Shown here: piece by piece, positions 48,906 to 57,698 of the stretch | Layout of the letters: the number at the start of each line of letters is the position of its first letter | How positions within the stretch are numbered: position 1 is the first letter of the stretch | NCBI RefSeq assembly: GCF_050632395.1 | Contig: NZ_CP192600.1 | Span: 2,232,001-2,296,000, forward strand | DNA length: 64,000 nt | Source: JAUYQR01 sp050632395 | GTDB taxonomy: Bacteria; Pseudomonadota; Alphaproteobacteria; Rhodobacterales; Rhodobacteraceae | Direction: 5' to 3' | Notes under the pieces: model-generated | Told to the model about the DNA's origin: nothing | The model's database searches: none | What the model saw: the letters and a program-made list of their open reading frames with translations, nothing else | Made by a program: the position numbers and the translations under genes

Positions 48906-49031
48906 GGCATTGGTTGGCCGACTGTTGCAGATAGGACTCGGTTTGTGGAAATTTCCGGTCGGCACGGTTGACCGAAAGGGCTGGGATGGCTCAGGTTTCG
49001 GGCAGAGCAGAAAAACAAAGAGAGCCCGAAA

Positions 49032-49292
49032 ATGGGACACCAGTCTACCTTTCACGCGCCGCATGGCGGCGCGGATTTTCTTGGTTGGCGCAAGACTCGC
49101 GCAGGCGGAACCGAGATCGTTTACGATGATGGCGTGACGCGGCGCATGGTCTGGCGTGTGGCCAGCGATGCACCGTCGGAGGCCCGGATATCGGATGCGT
49201 TGCGGGTGGCCGTTGGCAGCCTGCGCGTGGTGCCGACCCTTTATGACGAGCTGAAAAAGCGGGCAATTGCAATCGAGCGCGTTGCCGGCTGA
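49032..49292 (+). CDS. Small hypothetical protein
   Basis: An 86-residue soluble protein: HQSTFHAPHGGADFLGWRKT, a middle RRMVWRVASDAPSEARISD, and a helical C-terminus LYDELKKRAIAIERVAG. Codon use (G/C-rich third positions) looks like a real gene. The start lacks a strong ribosome site. No family recognised. It lies between the MocR gene and the polyamine-type ABC operon, on the same strand. Confidence 0.5.
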   Translation: MGHQSTFHAPHGGADFLGWRKTRAGGTEIVYDDGVTRRMVWRVASDAPSEARISDALRVAVGSLRVVPTLYDELKKRAIAIERVAG

Positions 49293-49408
49293 AGCGTTTC
49301 TCTGGCAGGGTTCGGCATGCGGTGGCGGCATAGGCGGCCGCCGTCGATTTCGTTTGATTTTGCGACGCCGCTCGCGCCCCCTTGCCTTGAAGCGAACAAC
49401 CGGTCTAG

Positions 49409-49420
49409 ATTTGATCAAAT
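49409..49420. promoter_or_regulatory. Perfect palindrome ATTTGATCAAAT upstream of the ABC operon
   Basis: A 12-bp perfect palindrome 36 bases before the start of the first permease gene, in a 164-base intergenic region. It does not match the FNR pattern, which needs a 4-base gap. Candidate operator. Confidence 0.45.
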
Positions 49421-49456
49421 GATGTGCGGCAAGCCGCACGGGCGACAGGGGACGAC

Positions 49457-50326
49457 ATGGCAAGTTCTCAGGGGAAAGAGGCCCGAACCGGCTGGCTGCT
49501 GATTTCGCCTCCGGCGATTTATGCGATGCTTTTGCTGGCGGCACCGCTGGCGACGGTGCTGCTGTATTCGGTGCTGACCGGAGGACGGGGCGAGATCGGC
49601 TTGCCGTTCACGCTGTCGAACTTTGCCGAGCTGTTCCAAAAGCCGATCTACCAGTCGGTGATGCTGCGGTCGCTGTATGTGTCGCTGGCGGTGACGTTCG
49701 TGACGGTGGTGCTGGCCTACCCGATTGCCTATTTCGTAAGCTTCCACGTGTCGCCTTCGAAAAAGGCGCTGTGGCTGTTCCTGATCACCATTCCGTTCTG
49801 GACCAGCTATGTGATCCGCGTGGCGCTGTGGCGCACGATCCTTGGCTATGAAGGCATCGTCGACAGCGCGCTGATCAACATCGGGGTGATCAACGAGCCC
49901 TTGAACATCCTGTCGAACGGGATGCTGTCGATGATCATCACGCTGAGCCATGCTTACGCGCCGTTTGCGGTGCTGCCGATCTTTGTCAGCCTTGAAAAGG
50001 TGGACCGAAGCCTGCTGGAGGCGGGGCAGGATCTGGGCGAGAGCAAGTTGATGACCTTCATCCGCGTGACGCTGCCGCTGACCATGCCGGGGGTGATTGC
50101 CGCCGTCCTGATCGTGTTCATCCCGACGGTGGGCGATTATGTGACGCCCGAACTGATCGGTGGCGGCAAGGTGCCGTTGATTGCCAACCTCATTGAAAGC
50201 CAGATGCTGAAGATACGGGATCAGGCGCAGGGATCGGCGATTGCGGTCGCGGCGATGTTCATCGTGGGGATGGTGAGCCTTGTGTTCGTGCTGTTGAACC
50301 GCCGGTTCCTTGGGGGGCAGAAATGA
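49457..50326 (+). CDS. Polyamine-type ABC transporter permease (PotB/PotH-like)
   Basis: A 289-residue inner-membrane permease with six helices. The cytoplasmic EAA loop reads LEAGQDLGESKLMTFIRVTLPLTMPGVIAA, and the N-terminal part IPFWTSYVIRVALWRTILGYEGIVD is the PotB/PotH pattern. AGGGGA precedes the ATG at 49457. Its stop overlaps the next permease by 4 bases. It probably imports putrescine, spermidine or a related compound. Confidence 0.9.
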   Translation: MASSQGKEARTGWLLISPPAIYAMLLLAAPLATVLLYSVLTGGRGEIGLPFTLSNFAELFQKPIYQSVMLRSLYVSLAVTFVTVVLAYPIAYFVSFHVSPSKKALWLFLITIPFWTSYVIRVALWRTILGYEGIVDSALINIGVINEPLNILSNGMLSMIITLSHAYAPFAVLPIFVSLEKVDRSLLEAGQDLGESKLMTFIRVTLPLTMPGVIAAVLIVFIPTVGDYVTPELIGGGKVPLIANLIESQMLKIRDQAQGSAIAVAAMFIVGMVSLVFVLLNRRFLGGQK

Positions 50327-51132
50327 AGAAGGCGCCCTTTCTTGGCGGTTACGCGATCCTGTATCTGTTGTTTCTGTATGGCCCGATCATCATCCTGCCG
50401 CTCTTTGCGTTCAACGATGGGCGGATCGTTGCGTTTCCGCTGAACGGATTCACGACCAAGTGGTTCGGCGAGATGTTTGATGATGCGCAGTTGAAGACCG
50501 CGCTGCTGAACAGCCTTACCATCGCCCTGTCAACTGCGACGCTGGCGACGGTGTTCGGTGTCTTTGCCGCCCGGGCGACGGTGCGCTATCGCTGGCCGGG
50601 CAAGCCTGCAGCACTTGGGCTGATCATGCTGCCTTTGGTGCTGCCCGAGATGATCATCGCGATGGCATTGCTGGTGGTGTTGCTGTCGATCGGGATTCCG
50701 CTATCGATCTTTACGATCATCCTCGGTCATGTGCTGATCTGTATGCCGTTTGCGGTGGCGATCCTGACCTCGGCGTTCCAGTCGCTGGACCGGTCGCTGG
50801 AAGAGGCGTCGCTGGATCTGGGCGAGACCCAGTGGAGCACGTTTCGGCTGATCGTGTTGCCCTTGGTGATGCCGGGGATCCTGTCGGCATTCCTGATTAC
50901 CTTCACCATCTCGATCGACGAATTCATCATATCGAACTTCCTTGGATCGGGGCAGCCAATCCTGTCGGTCTATATCTTCGGCCAGTTCCGGTTCCCCGCG
51001 AGAGTGCCGTCGATGCTGGCCTTGGGGACGCTGCTGGTGCTGTTCTCGATCTGCATGCTGGCCATTGCTGAATATTTCCGCCGTCGCGGCATCGCGAAGA
51101 CCGGTGGCAAGGATACCGGAGGCTTCCTGTGA
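50323..51132 (+). CDS. Polyamine-type ABC transporter permease (PotC/PotI-like)
   Basis: A 269-residue partner permease. Signature parts are LYGPIIILPLFAFNDGR, WFGEMFDDAQLKTALLNSLTIAL and the EAA loop LEEASLDLGETQWSTFRLIVLPLVMPGILSA, followed by FTISIDEFIISNFL, as in PotC. It overlaps the preceding permease and the following ATPase gene by 4 bases each, so the three are translationally coupled. Confidence 0.9.
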   Translation: MKKAPFLGGYAILYLLFLYGPIIILPLFAFNDGRIVAFPLNGFTTKWFGEMFDDAQLKTALLNSLTIALSTATLATVFGVFAARATVRYRWPGKPAALGLIMLPLVLPEMIIAMALLVVLLSIGIPLSIFTIILGHVLICMPFAVAILTSAFQSLDRSLEEASLDLGETQWSTFRLIVLPLVMPGILSAFLITFTISIDEFIISNFLGSGQPILSVYIFGQFRFPARVPSMLALGTLLVLFSICMLAIAEYFRRRGIAKTGGKDTGGFL

Positions 51133-52223
51133 CGATTACCGAAAAGACGATGATCGAGTTCCGCGACGTCCATAAGTATTATGGCGACTACCACGCGCTG
51201 AGGGGGATCAACGGAACGATCCGGGCGGGCGAGTTCTTCTCGCTTCTGGGGCCGTCGGGCTGTGGAAAGACCACGCTGTTGCGCACGATTGCCGGGTTCG
51301 AGGATATCTCGTCAGGCGTGATCATGATCGACGGCAAGGACATGGCGAATGTCGCGCCGAACGCGCGGCCGACGAACATGGTGTTCCAGTCCTACGCGAT
51401 CTTTCCGCATATGTCGGTGGCCGAAAACGTGGGCTTCGGCCTGCGCCGCGACCCGCGCTCGAAAGCCGACAAGGCCCGCGCCGTGGAAGAGGCGCTGGAG
51501 ATGGTTGGCTTGCGCGGCTTTGGCGCGCGGGCGGCACATGCGCTTTCGGGCGGGCAGCGGCAGCGGGTGGCCTTGGCGCGGGCGCTGATCCTGAAGCCGA
51601 AGGTGCTGCTCTTGGACGAACCCTTGTCTGCGCTGGACAAGAAGATGCGCGAGCACATGCAGGTTGAACTGATCAAGCTGCAGCGGCAGGTTGGCATCAC
51701 CTTCATTCTGGTCACGCATGACCAGGAAGAGGCGCTGGTCATGTCGGACCGGGTGGCGGTGATGTTCGAAGGCGAGATCGCGCAACTGGCCGACCCCGAA
51801 ACGCTGTATCGGCGGCCGAATTCCAAGAAGGTCGCGGATTTCATCGGCACGATGAACTTCGTTCCGGTGACGGTGATTTCGGAATCGGGCGACAAGGTCG
51901 AGATCGAGGCCAAGGGGCTGGGACGCGTGATGCTGGATGCGTCGCTGGCCCCACCGGTCCGCGGCGAAAGCCCGGTGGTCGGGATGCGCCCCGAGACGCT
52001 GACCCTGCTTTACGATGACCAGAAGGCAAGCGAACGCGAGACGGAAGGCGTGATCGACGAGGTGATCTACTTCGGCGACATGACCTATTATGACGTCTAT
52101 CTGGGCGGCACCGATGTTGAAGTGCGCCTGTCGATGCGCAACGTGCCGGGGCGGCCTGTGCTGGAGGTTGGCACCAAGGTGCGCGTGGCGTGGAGCCCTT
52201 CGGCGCTAGTTCTGTTCCGCTAA
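51129..52223 (+). CDS. Polyamine-type ABC transporter ATP-binding protein (PotA/PotG-like)
   Basis: A 364-residue ATPase. Walker A is LGPSGCGKTTLLRTIAG, the signature LSGGQRQRVALARALIL, Walker B VLLLDEPLSALDKK, and the switch His lies in LVTHDQEEAL. The C-terminal TOBE domain (PVVGMRPETLTLL) is present. The start is a GTG at 51129 overlapping the permease stop. The operon has no substrate-binding protein gene; it must be encoded elsewhere or shared. TetR follows convergently. Confidence 0.92.
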   Translation: MTITEKTMIEFRDVHKYYGDYHALRGINGTIRAGEFFSLLGPSGCGKTTLLRTIAGFEDISSGVIMIDGKDMANVAPNARPTNMVFQSYAIFPHMSVAENVGFGLRRDPRSKADKARAVEEALEMVGLRGFGARAAHALSGGQRQRVALARALILKPKVLLLDEPLSALDKKMREHMQVELIKLQRQVGITFILVTHDQEEALVMSDRVAVMFEGEIAQLADPETLYRRPNSKKVADFIGTMNFVPVTVISESGDKVEIEAKGLGRVMLDASLAPPVRGESPVVGMRPETLTLLYDDQKASERETEGVIDEVIYFGDMTYYDVYLGGTDVEVRLSMRNVPGRPVLEVGTKVRVAWSPSALVLFR

Positions 52224-52831
52224 CCGTCGGCGGGCAGAAGCCCGAGGCCGCGCAAGTAGATGCCGATCCCGGCCTCGAGCAGGTCTTCGGGCGGGAAGGG
52301 CGCGTTCTGGCGGTCGCCGCGCATGAACAGTTCCACGACGCCGTGGCTTAGGGCCCAGATGTGCGACGAGAACATGATCGCAGGCGGGCGCTTGTCGGCG
52401 GGCATGTGCTGCGACAGGCTTTCGGCGGCGCGTTCCAAGACGTGGCGGGCCTTGGCGGCGACCTGCGCGAGATCGGGGTAGTCGGCGGGGCTGAGGCCGC
52501 TTTCGAACATCGCTTGATAGTGGCCGGGATACTTGCGCGCAAAGGCGAGGTAGGCGCGTCCCGTCGCTTCGAAGGCGGCAAGGGCGGTGGGCTGGCCGTT
52601 GTTGTAGGCAAACTCCATCAGGGCTGCGAAGATGTCGTAGCCTTGGCGCGCAACCTCGGCCAGAAGGTCGTCGCGGCCGGCGAAGTGGCGATAGACGGCG
52701 GCAGGGGTCACATCGGCGGCCTTCGCGGCCTCAGTCAAGGTGAAGCCTTGCGGGCCTTTTTCGGCAATCAGCGCCAGCGCCGCCTCGACCAGCGCCTGGC
52801 GGAGATTGCCGTGGTGGTAGCCGCGCTTCAT
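52220..52831 (-). CDS. TetR-family regulator
   Basis: A 203-residue repressor-type protein. It starts MKRGYHHGNLRQALVEAALALIAEKG, with the helix-turn-helix FTLTEAAKAADVTPAAVYRHFAGRDDLLAEVA, and continues with a WHG-type ligand-binding domain (MFESGLSPADYPDLAQ, SSHIWALSHGVVELFMRG). The ATG at 52831 overlaps the ppk2 stop by 4 bases, so it is coupled to that gene. Ligand unknown. Confidence 0.9.
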   Translation of the reverse strand: MKRGYHHGNLRQALVEAALALIAEKGPQGFTLTEAAKAADVTPAAVYRHFAGRDDLLAEVARQGYDIFAALMEFAYNNGQPTALAAFEATGRAYLAFARKYPGHYQAMFESGLSPADYPDLAQVAAKARHVLERAAESLSQHMPADKRPPAIMFSSHIWALSHGVVELFMRGDRQNAPFPPEDLLEAGIGIYLRGLGLLPADG

Positions 52832-53703
52832 CCCTCGTTCGACCGGATCTGGGGGCCGCCGCAGATGGCGCTGTCGATCTTGCCGATCACGTCCTTGTCC
52901 TTGCCGACATAGTCGATCTGGTGAAGGAGGGTCTGGATCGCGGCGATGCGGGCACGTTTCTTGTCGTCGGACAGGATCACCGTCCAGGGCGCGTTCTTGA
53001 AATGGCTTTTCTTCATCGTCTCGTCGATGGCGGCGGAGTATTCGTCCCATTTCGGCAAGCCGTCGACGTCGATCGACGACAGTTTCCATTGCTTGAGTGG
53101 ATCCCCTTCGCGCGCGAGGAAGCGGCGCAACTGTTCGGCGCGCCCGACCTCGAGCCAGAACTTGATGACGACGATGCCTTCGTCGACCAGCATGTTTTCA
53201 AAATCAGGCAGTTGTCGGAAGAACTTCGCGCGTTCGTCGGGTTTGCAGAAGCCGAACACGTGCTCGATCATTGCGCGGTTATACCAGCTGCGGTCAAAGA
53301 GCGCCATTTCTCCCTTGGCCGGAAGCCAGTCGACGTAGCGCTGGAAATACCACTGTGCGGCCTCGCGGTCGGAGGGTTTGGAGAGAGCGACGATCTGGGC
53401 CACCCGGGGGTTCATGTTGGCGCGCATCGCTTCGATGGTGCCGCCCTTGCCAGCGGCGTCGCGGCCTTCGAACACCATCACGATGCGCTTGCCGGTGGCC
53501 TTCACATCGGCTTGCAGGCGGGCAAGCTGGATTTGCAGGCCTTCCATGTGGCGGTCGTAGTCCTTGCCTTTCATCTCTTCCCGGTAGGGATAGGATTTGG
53601 TCAGGATGTCATCCTTGTCGGCCTTTTCGATGGCCTTGCGGATGGCGGCGGGCGCGCCTTCGCGGAAATAGCGGCTGATGGCGCCGTCGAAGGGCAGATC
53701 CAT
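52828..53703 (-). CDS. ppk2: Polyphosphate kinase 2
   Basis: A 291-residue single-domain PPK2. Walker A is FEGRDAAGKGGTIEAM, the lid contains PRVAQIVALSKPSDREAAQWYFQRYV, and Walker B-type FDRSWYNRAMIEHVFGFC follows. It transfers phosphate between polyphosphate and nucleotides; which nucleotide is preferred cannot be told from motifs alone. GGAGG precedes the ATG at 53703. The TetR gene overlaps its end, an unusual coupling suggesting regulation of polyphosphate use. Confidence 0.92.
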   Translation of the reverse strand: MDLPFDGAISRYFREGAPAAIRKAIEKADKDDILTKSYPYREEMKGKDYDRHMEGLQIQLARLQADVKATGKRIVMVFEGRDAAGKGGTIEAMRANMNPRVAQIVALSKPSDREAAQWYFQRYVDWLPAKGEMALFDRSWYNRAMIEHVFGFCKPDERAKFFRQLPDFENMLVDEGIVVIKFWLEVGRAEQLRRFLAREGDPLKQWKLSSIDVDGLPKWDEYSAAIDETMKKSHFKNAPWTVILSDDKKRARIAAIQTLLHQIDYVGKDKDVIGKIDSAICGGPQIRSNEG

Positions 53704-53744
53704 GAAATCCTCCGGGTTTTCGGTCAGTATGGCGATTGGGCGCG

Positions 53745-54677
53745 TCAGTGCAATGCGGCGCGCGCGATGGCGGCGATGACCACATCGGCATGGGCGTGGT
53801 GTGGCATGTGACCGGCGCCGGGGATTACGGTCAGGTAGGCGTTGGGGAGCCGCGTCGCGAGCGGGCTGGAGTGGATGGTCAGCGGCACAATGGTGTCGGC
53901 GGTGCCATGGATCAGTTCGACCGGCAGGGTGAGCAATGGGTAGCGCGGTTCCATCGCCACAAGCTCGTCGCGGAGCGCGTTCACCTGTGCGGCATTGGTG
54001 GCGAGCGTTTCGCGGCGAAGCGTCAGTTCGGTACCAAGCCAGGCGCCGTAGCCGGGCGGAACCGGATCGGGGGCAAACACTGCCTCGGTGGCGCGGGTCA
54101 CGTAGGACTGCGGCACGAAGGCGGCGGCAAGGGGGACGAGGACCATCTGTCCGGGTTGGCTGGCAGTTGCGCGATACCAGATGTCAAGCGCGCCGGGCCA
54201 AGGCAGGCTGGGCGCGCTGACAAGGACCAGTGCCCTTGGCCCGCCGGACATCGCCCAGGCGAGGGCGACCGCGCCGCCGTAGCTTTGACCAAGGACAACC
54301 GGGCTGGTCACGCCCAGTTCTGCGGCGGCGGCCTTCAGGGCGCTGGACTGCGCAGTGAGGCTGGTGTCGGAGATCGGGTCTGAATGGCCAAGGCCGGGGC
54401 GGTCGAAGGCGATGACGCGGTAATCCTGCGCCAGACGGTCCATGAGCGCGAAGGTAAAGTCGCGGAGCGAACCGCTGGCGCCGTGGATGAGGACGAGATC
54501 AGGGCCGCTGCCGCGCATGACATAATGCACGCGGCGGCCCTCGATGGTCACGAACTGGCCGTCGGGCGGGAAATCGGCGTTGGCCGTGGCTTCGCGCGTG
54601 CTGGCGCGCCAGTGCGTCAGCGCGGCCATTACGACAAGGATCAGAAGGGCGCTAGCGGCCAATTTCGGCAGGGTCAT
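53745..54677 (-). CDS. Alpha/beta hydrolase, membrane-anchored or exported
   Basis: A 310-residue hydrolase. An N-terminal hydrophobic segment (AASALLILVVMAALTHW) is a signal or anchor. Oxyanion region LVLIHGASGSLRDF, nucleophile elbow LGQSYGGAVAL (Ser), acid LIHGTADTIVP (Asp) and base PGAGHMPHHAH (His) are all present. Substrate unknown. The ATG at 54677 overlaps the end of metA by 26 bases. Confidence 0.87.
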   Translation of the reverse strand: MTLPKLAASALLILVVMAALTHWRASTREATANADFPPDGQFVTIEGRRVHYVMRGSGPDLVLIHGASGSLRDFTFALMDRLAQDYRVIAFDRPGLGHSDPISDTSLTAQSSALKAAAAELGVTSPVVLGQSYGGAVALAWAMSGGPRALVLVSAPSLPWPGALDIWYRATASQPGQMVLVPLAAAFVPQSYVTRATEAVFAPDPVPPGYGAWLGTELTLRRETLATNAAQVNALRDELVAMEPRYPLLTLPVELIHGTADTIVPLTIHSSPLATRLPNAYLTVIPGAGHMPHHAHADVVIAAIARAALH

Positions 54678-55569
54678 ATGGCGTTGACTGGTAAATCTCG
54701 TTGATCCAGTTGCCATATAGAAGGTGGGCGTGGCTTCTCCACCGGTTCAGGGGCTGCATCGCGGGGTTGTCATCCGGATAGTAGTTCATGGGTACGTTGA
54801 TCGGGGTGCCGTTGGCGATGTCGCGGTCGTATTCCTGCTTCAGCGTGTCACTGTCGTATTCGAAATGGTTGAAGATGTAGAGCGCGCGGTGGCCGGCATC
54901 TTCGACCAGACAGGGGCCGACCTCGTCGGAGCCAAGCAGGGTCTTCAGGCCGGGGGCGGCATCGATCTCGGCTTGGCGCATCTCGGTCCAGCGGGAGACG
55001 GGGATCACGAAATCGTCAGAAAACCCGCGGAGGTAGGGCGAAGTGGGGCAGAGGTTGCGATGGCGGAAGCAGCCGAACGCCTTGGCCGGCAGCATGTGTT
55101 TCTGCACGCCGTGGAAGTGGTTGATCATCGCCATGCCGCCCCAGCAGACGCCGAAGGTGGATTGGACGTTGGTCTGGGTCCAATCCATCACCTCGCACAG
55201 TTCGTCCCAGTAGGTGACCTCGTCAAAGGGCAGGTGTTCGATAGGGGCGCCGGTTATGATGAGGCCGTCGAATTTCTGGTCCTTCACCTCCTGGAACGGG
55301 CGGTAAAAGGCCTCCATATGCTCGGCGGCGGTGTTCTTGGTCTGATGTTCGGACATGCGGATCAGGTGCAGGTCGATCTGCAGGGGCGTGGCGCCGATCA
55401 GACGGGCGAACTGGTTTTCGGTCTGGATCTTCTTCGGCATCAGGTTGAGAAGCCCGATCTTCAGTGGCCGGATATCCTGCCGCGCCGCCCGTTCGGGCGA
55501 CATGACCATGACGCCCTCGTTCCGCAGAACGTCATAGGCGGGCAGGGTCTCGGGCAGGGTAATGGGCAT
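54652..55569 (-). CDS. metAA: Homoserine O-acetyltransferase (MetA type)
   Basis: A 305-residue MetA-fold acyltransferase of methionine synthesis. Catalytic Cys is residue 142 in FGVCWGGMA; His and Glu are in IFNHFEYDSD. Residue 111, in TGAPIEHLPF, is Glu. In this family Glu111 is associated with acetyl-CoA use and Gly111 with succinyl-CoA, so acetyl transfer is predicted despite the common succinyltransferase annotation. Residues were counted from the first Met. The family start MPITLPETLPAYDVL is intact. Confidence 0.9.
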   Translation of the reverse strand: MPITLPETLPAYDVLRNEGVMVMSPERAARQDIRPLKIGLLNLMPKKIQTENQFARLIGATPLQIDLHLIRMSEHQTKNTAAEHMEAFYRPFQEVKDQKFDGLIITGAPIEHLPFDEVTYWDELCEVMDWTQTNVQSTFGVCWGGMAMINHFHGVQKHMLPAKAFGCFRHRNLCPTSPYLRGFSDDFVIPVSRWTEMRQAEIDAAPGLKTLLGSDEVGPCLVEDAGHRALYIFNHFEYDSDTLKQEYDRDIANGTPINVPMNYYPDDNPAMQPLNRWRSHAHLLYGNWINEIYQSTPYDPAEIGR

Positions 55570-55596
55570 GTTCGGGGCTTCCTTTCCAGCGGCAGG

Positions 55597-56469
55597 TCAG
55601 TGGGCGGCGTCGATGGCGGTGGCCAGCATCGCGTCGAACCCGGCAGGGTCTTTGACTGCGGCCACCGCCTCGGCGGTGACTGTCACGCCCCAGCGCGCCA
55701 TCGCGGCGTAGCGCGGCTGGCGGTGGGCAAGGGCGCGAGCATAGGTCCAGCGGACGAAGGCATCAGGATCACAGTTTTCTTCGGTTACGGAATGGGTTGC
55801 GCGGTATTCTTCCCATGCCGAATGCAGAAACGCGGGCTGGTAATACATCGGTTTCGGCGCGCGGTCGAAGCGGCGGACAAGTTCGGCCGTGTGATCGTCG
55901 GACCCCTTGATCCAGACGAGGAGCAGGGTGTCGGCCAATTGGCGCATCACCGGGTCGGCGGCATCGTCGGGATCGACCACTTCGCAGATCGAGCCGGAGG
56001 TATCGCAGATGAAGTTCTGGTAGCCATAGATTTCATCCGCACGGTCGACGAAGCGGGCGGTATCCAGCATGGCCGCAACTTCGGCCTGACGGTGCTGTTC
56101 CTGCCGCTTCATGTATTCGGCAAATGGTACGCCGCCCTTGGCCGGATCGCCCGGCTTGCCAAGGTAAGTGGACAGCGGGGCGAGATTGTTGAAGGTGATG
56201 TTCGAGGCGATGTAGACCGAGTCTGTCATCAGCAGTTCACGCAAGAGCGGAACCTTCATCGCCTCGCGTTTGAAATTGTCGGCGATGTATTCGTTCATGT
56301 AGCGCGTGCCGATGCGGTAATCGACCGAGTAGTGGAACCAGCCATTGCCGGTCTGGCCCTGATCGCGCAGCATATTGGCAAGGTGCGTCTTGCCAAGTCC
56401 CGACATGCCAAAGAGAAGCACGCGCTTGCGCTGCGCTGACAGGTAATCCTTGCCGGTCTGGTAGATCAT
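55597..56469 (-). CDS. P-loop ATPase of unknown role
   Basis: A 290-residue protein from the ATG at 56469, preceded by AAGGGGTGA. Walker A is LLFGMSGLGKTHLANML near residue 20. A later YQNFICDTSGSICEVVDPDD and DTLLLVWIKGSDDH are acidic beta segments like Walker B and sensor regions. The order suggests a kinase-like or AAA-type ATPase. No known family is assigned with certainty. It precedes metA on the same strand by 27 bases, so it is probably in the metA operon. Confidence 0.7.
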   Translation of the reverse strand: MIYQTGKDYLSAQRKRVLLFGMSGLGKTHLANMLRDQGQTGNGWFHYSVDYRIGTRYMNEYIADNFKREAMKVPLLRELLMTDSVYIASNITFNNLAPLSTYLGKPGDPAKGGVPFAEYMKRQEQHRQAEVAAMLDTARFVDRADEIYGYQNFICDTSGSICEVVDPDDAADPVMRQLADTLLLVWIKGSDDHTAELVRRFDRAPKPMYYQPAFLHSAWEEYRATHSVTEENCDPDAFVRWTYARALAHRQPRYAAMARWGVTVTAEAVAAVKDPAGFDAMLATAIDAAH

Positions 56470-56521
56470 CGCGTCACCCCTTGGGGCCACCTGTTACCGC
56501 CGGGGCCGCGGAAGGACAACG

Positions 56522-56550
56522 AAAAACCCCACCCGGTATAGGGGTGGGGT
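56522..56550 (-). terminator. Terminator of the FadL-like gene
   Basis: On the reverse strand ACCCCACCC pairs with GGGTGGGGT (56526-56534 and 56542-56550) and is followed by TTTTC. It lies 12 bases after the porin stop codon. Confidence 0.85.
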
Positions 56551-56562
56551 CTGAAGGTCGGA

Positions 56563-57633
56563 TCAGAAGTTGTAGCCGACCTTAACGCCGAAGCCGACGC
56601 CGGAGTTGTCTGTGAAACTGCCGCCGACGATGTTCGTGGTGGCATCGCCGATGTCGACATAGCGCACACCGCCGGTGATCTTGACGCCATCCACCGCGTA
56701 GGTCGCGGCAAGGCCGATGCTTGAGAAGCCGTCGGTCGGGCCGAGGTTGCCGGTGAGTTCGCCGTCAGACGGTTCATACCCAAGGAGGAATGCACCCGAC
56801 CACGTGTCGTTGAACCGCCGACCGATGCCGAGGTTGTAGGTGATCCGATCTTTGGGATAGGCGACGAGCGGGCCAAAGCCCGCGGAGAGATAGACCGGTG
56901 GGGCGATTTCGAACACCGACCAATCGACCCAGCGGATCGACCCGAACAGAAGCGTGTCGGCGGCGATGCCGGTCTGGAACTCAAGGTTGACCGACTGGGG
57001 CACTTCGGTGTCGAAGGTCGTCTCAACAAGTCCAAATGGGCTCGCTTCGACCGCCTCGAGGGAATGGGTGATCGCCGAGTTGTACGTCAGCGCCACCCGG
57101 GCTGCAATTTCCGGCTTTTCCCAAGCGACACCAACGACGTAGCCGAGCTCGCGGTCGTTATTGGTGGTGAGGGTGTATCCACCCGTCAGGGCAACGTCGC
57201 CCTTCACCGTCTCGTACCGCAGGCCTCCGTAGACCGAGACGTTGCCTGCCATCTGGTAGCGCATGAGGGCGGTGAGCGCGGTCGACGTCAGTTCCGCGGT
57301 TGACCCGGTGAGTGGGTAGAAGGTGCCGGCCGGATAATCGATGTTGGCGCCGATCGGCTGATCGACGATGAGGGCGAAGTCCATCTTGTCGCCGACGTCC
57401 ATCTTGTAGCCGAGGCTCCAGGATGTGTAGCTTGGCGCCATGTCGCCTGACGTTGCCAGACCGCCGCCGACGCTGCCGCTGACGTCGGGTGAAAAGTGAC
57501 CGAAGCTGAGTTCGGCGTAGCGGCCTTCTTCGAACAGGATCGCAACCGATTGGGACGAGCGTTCGACCCCACCGGCATGTGCCCCGCTGGCTGCGGCTGC
57601 CAGTGCGGCGGCCGTTGTGAGTAGTCGTTTCAT
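56563..57633 (-). CDS. FadL/OmpP1-type outer membrane protein
   Basis: A 356-residue beta-barrel protein. A signal sequence (KRLLTTAAALAAAASGAHAG) is followed by alternating aromatic strands, for instance SWSLGYKMDVGDKMDFALIVDQPIGANIDYPAG, GYVVGVAWEKPEIAARVALTYNS and RWVDWSVFEI, ending in GVKVGYNF with the terminal Phe required for barrel assembly. FadL-type channels take up long-chain fatty acids and other hydrophobic compounds. The longer open frame upstream is not coding. A terminator follows. Confidence 0.87.
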   Translation of the reverse strand: MKRLLTTAAALAAAASGAHAGGVERSSQSVAILFEEGRYAELSFGHFSPDVSGSVGGGLATSGDMAPSYTSWSLGYKMDVGDKMDFALIVDQPIGANIDYPAGTFYPLTGSTAELTSTALTALMRYQMAGNVSVYGGLRYETVKGDVALTGGYTLTTNNDRELGYVVGVAWEKPEIAARVALTYNSAITHSLEAVEASPFGLVETTFDTEVPQSVNLEFQTGIAADTLLFGSIRWVDWSVFEIAPPVYLSAGFGPLVAYPKDRITYNLGIGRRFNDTWSGAFLLGYEPSDGELTGNLGPTDGFSSIGLAATYAVDGVKITGGVRYVDIGDATTNIVGGSFTDNSGVGFGVKVGYNF

Positions 57634-57698
57634 GTTCTCATCCCGAAATTGAGATTTCCCCTGCAAAAGAGGGTAGGCCCAGGCCCAATATCGGTCAA

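Noticed and set aside
49409..49420. FnrL site upstream of the ABC operon
   Set aside because: The palindrome ATTTGATCAAAT has no 4-base gap between TTGAT and ATCAA, so it does not fit the FNR consensus.
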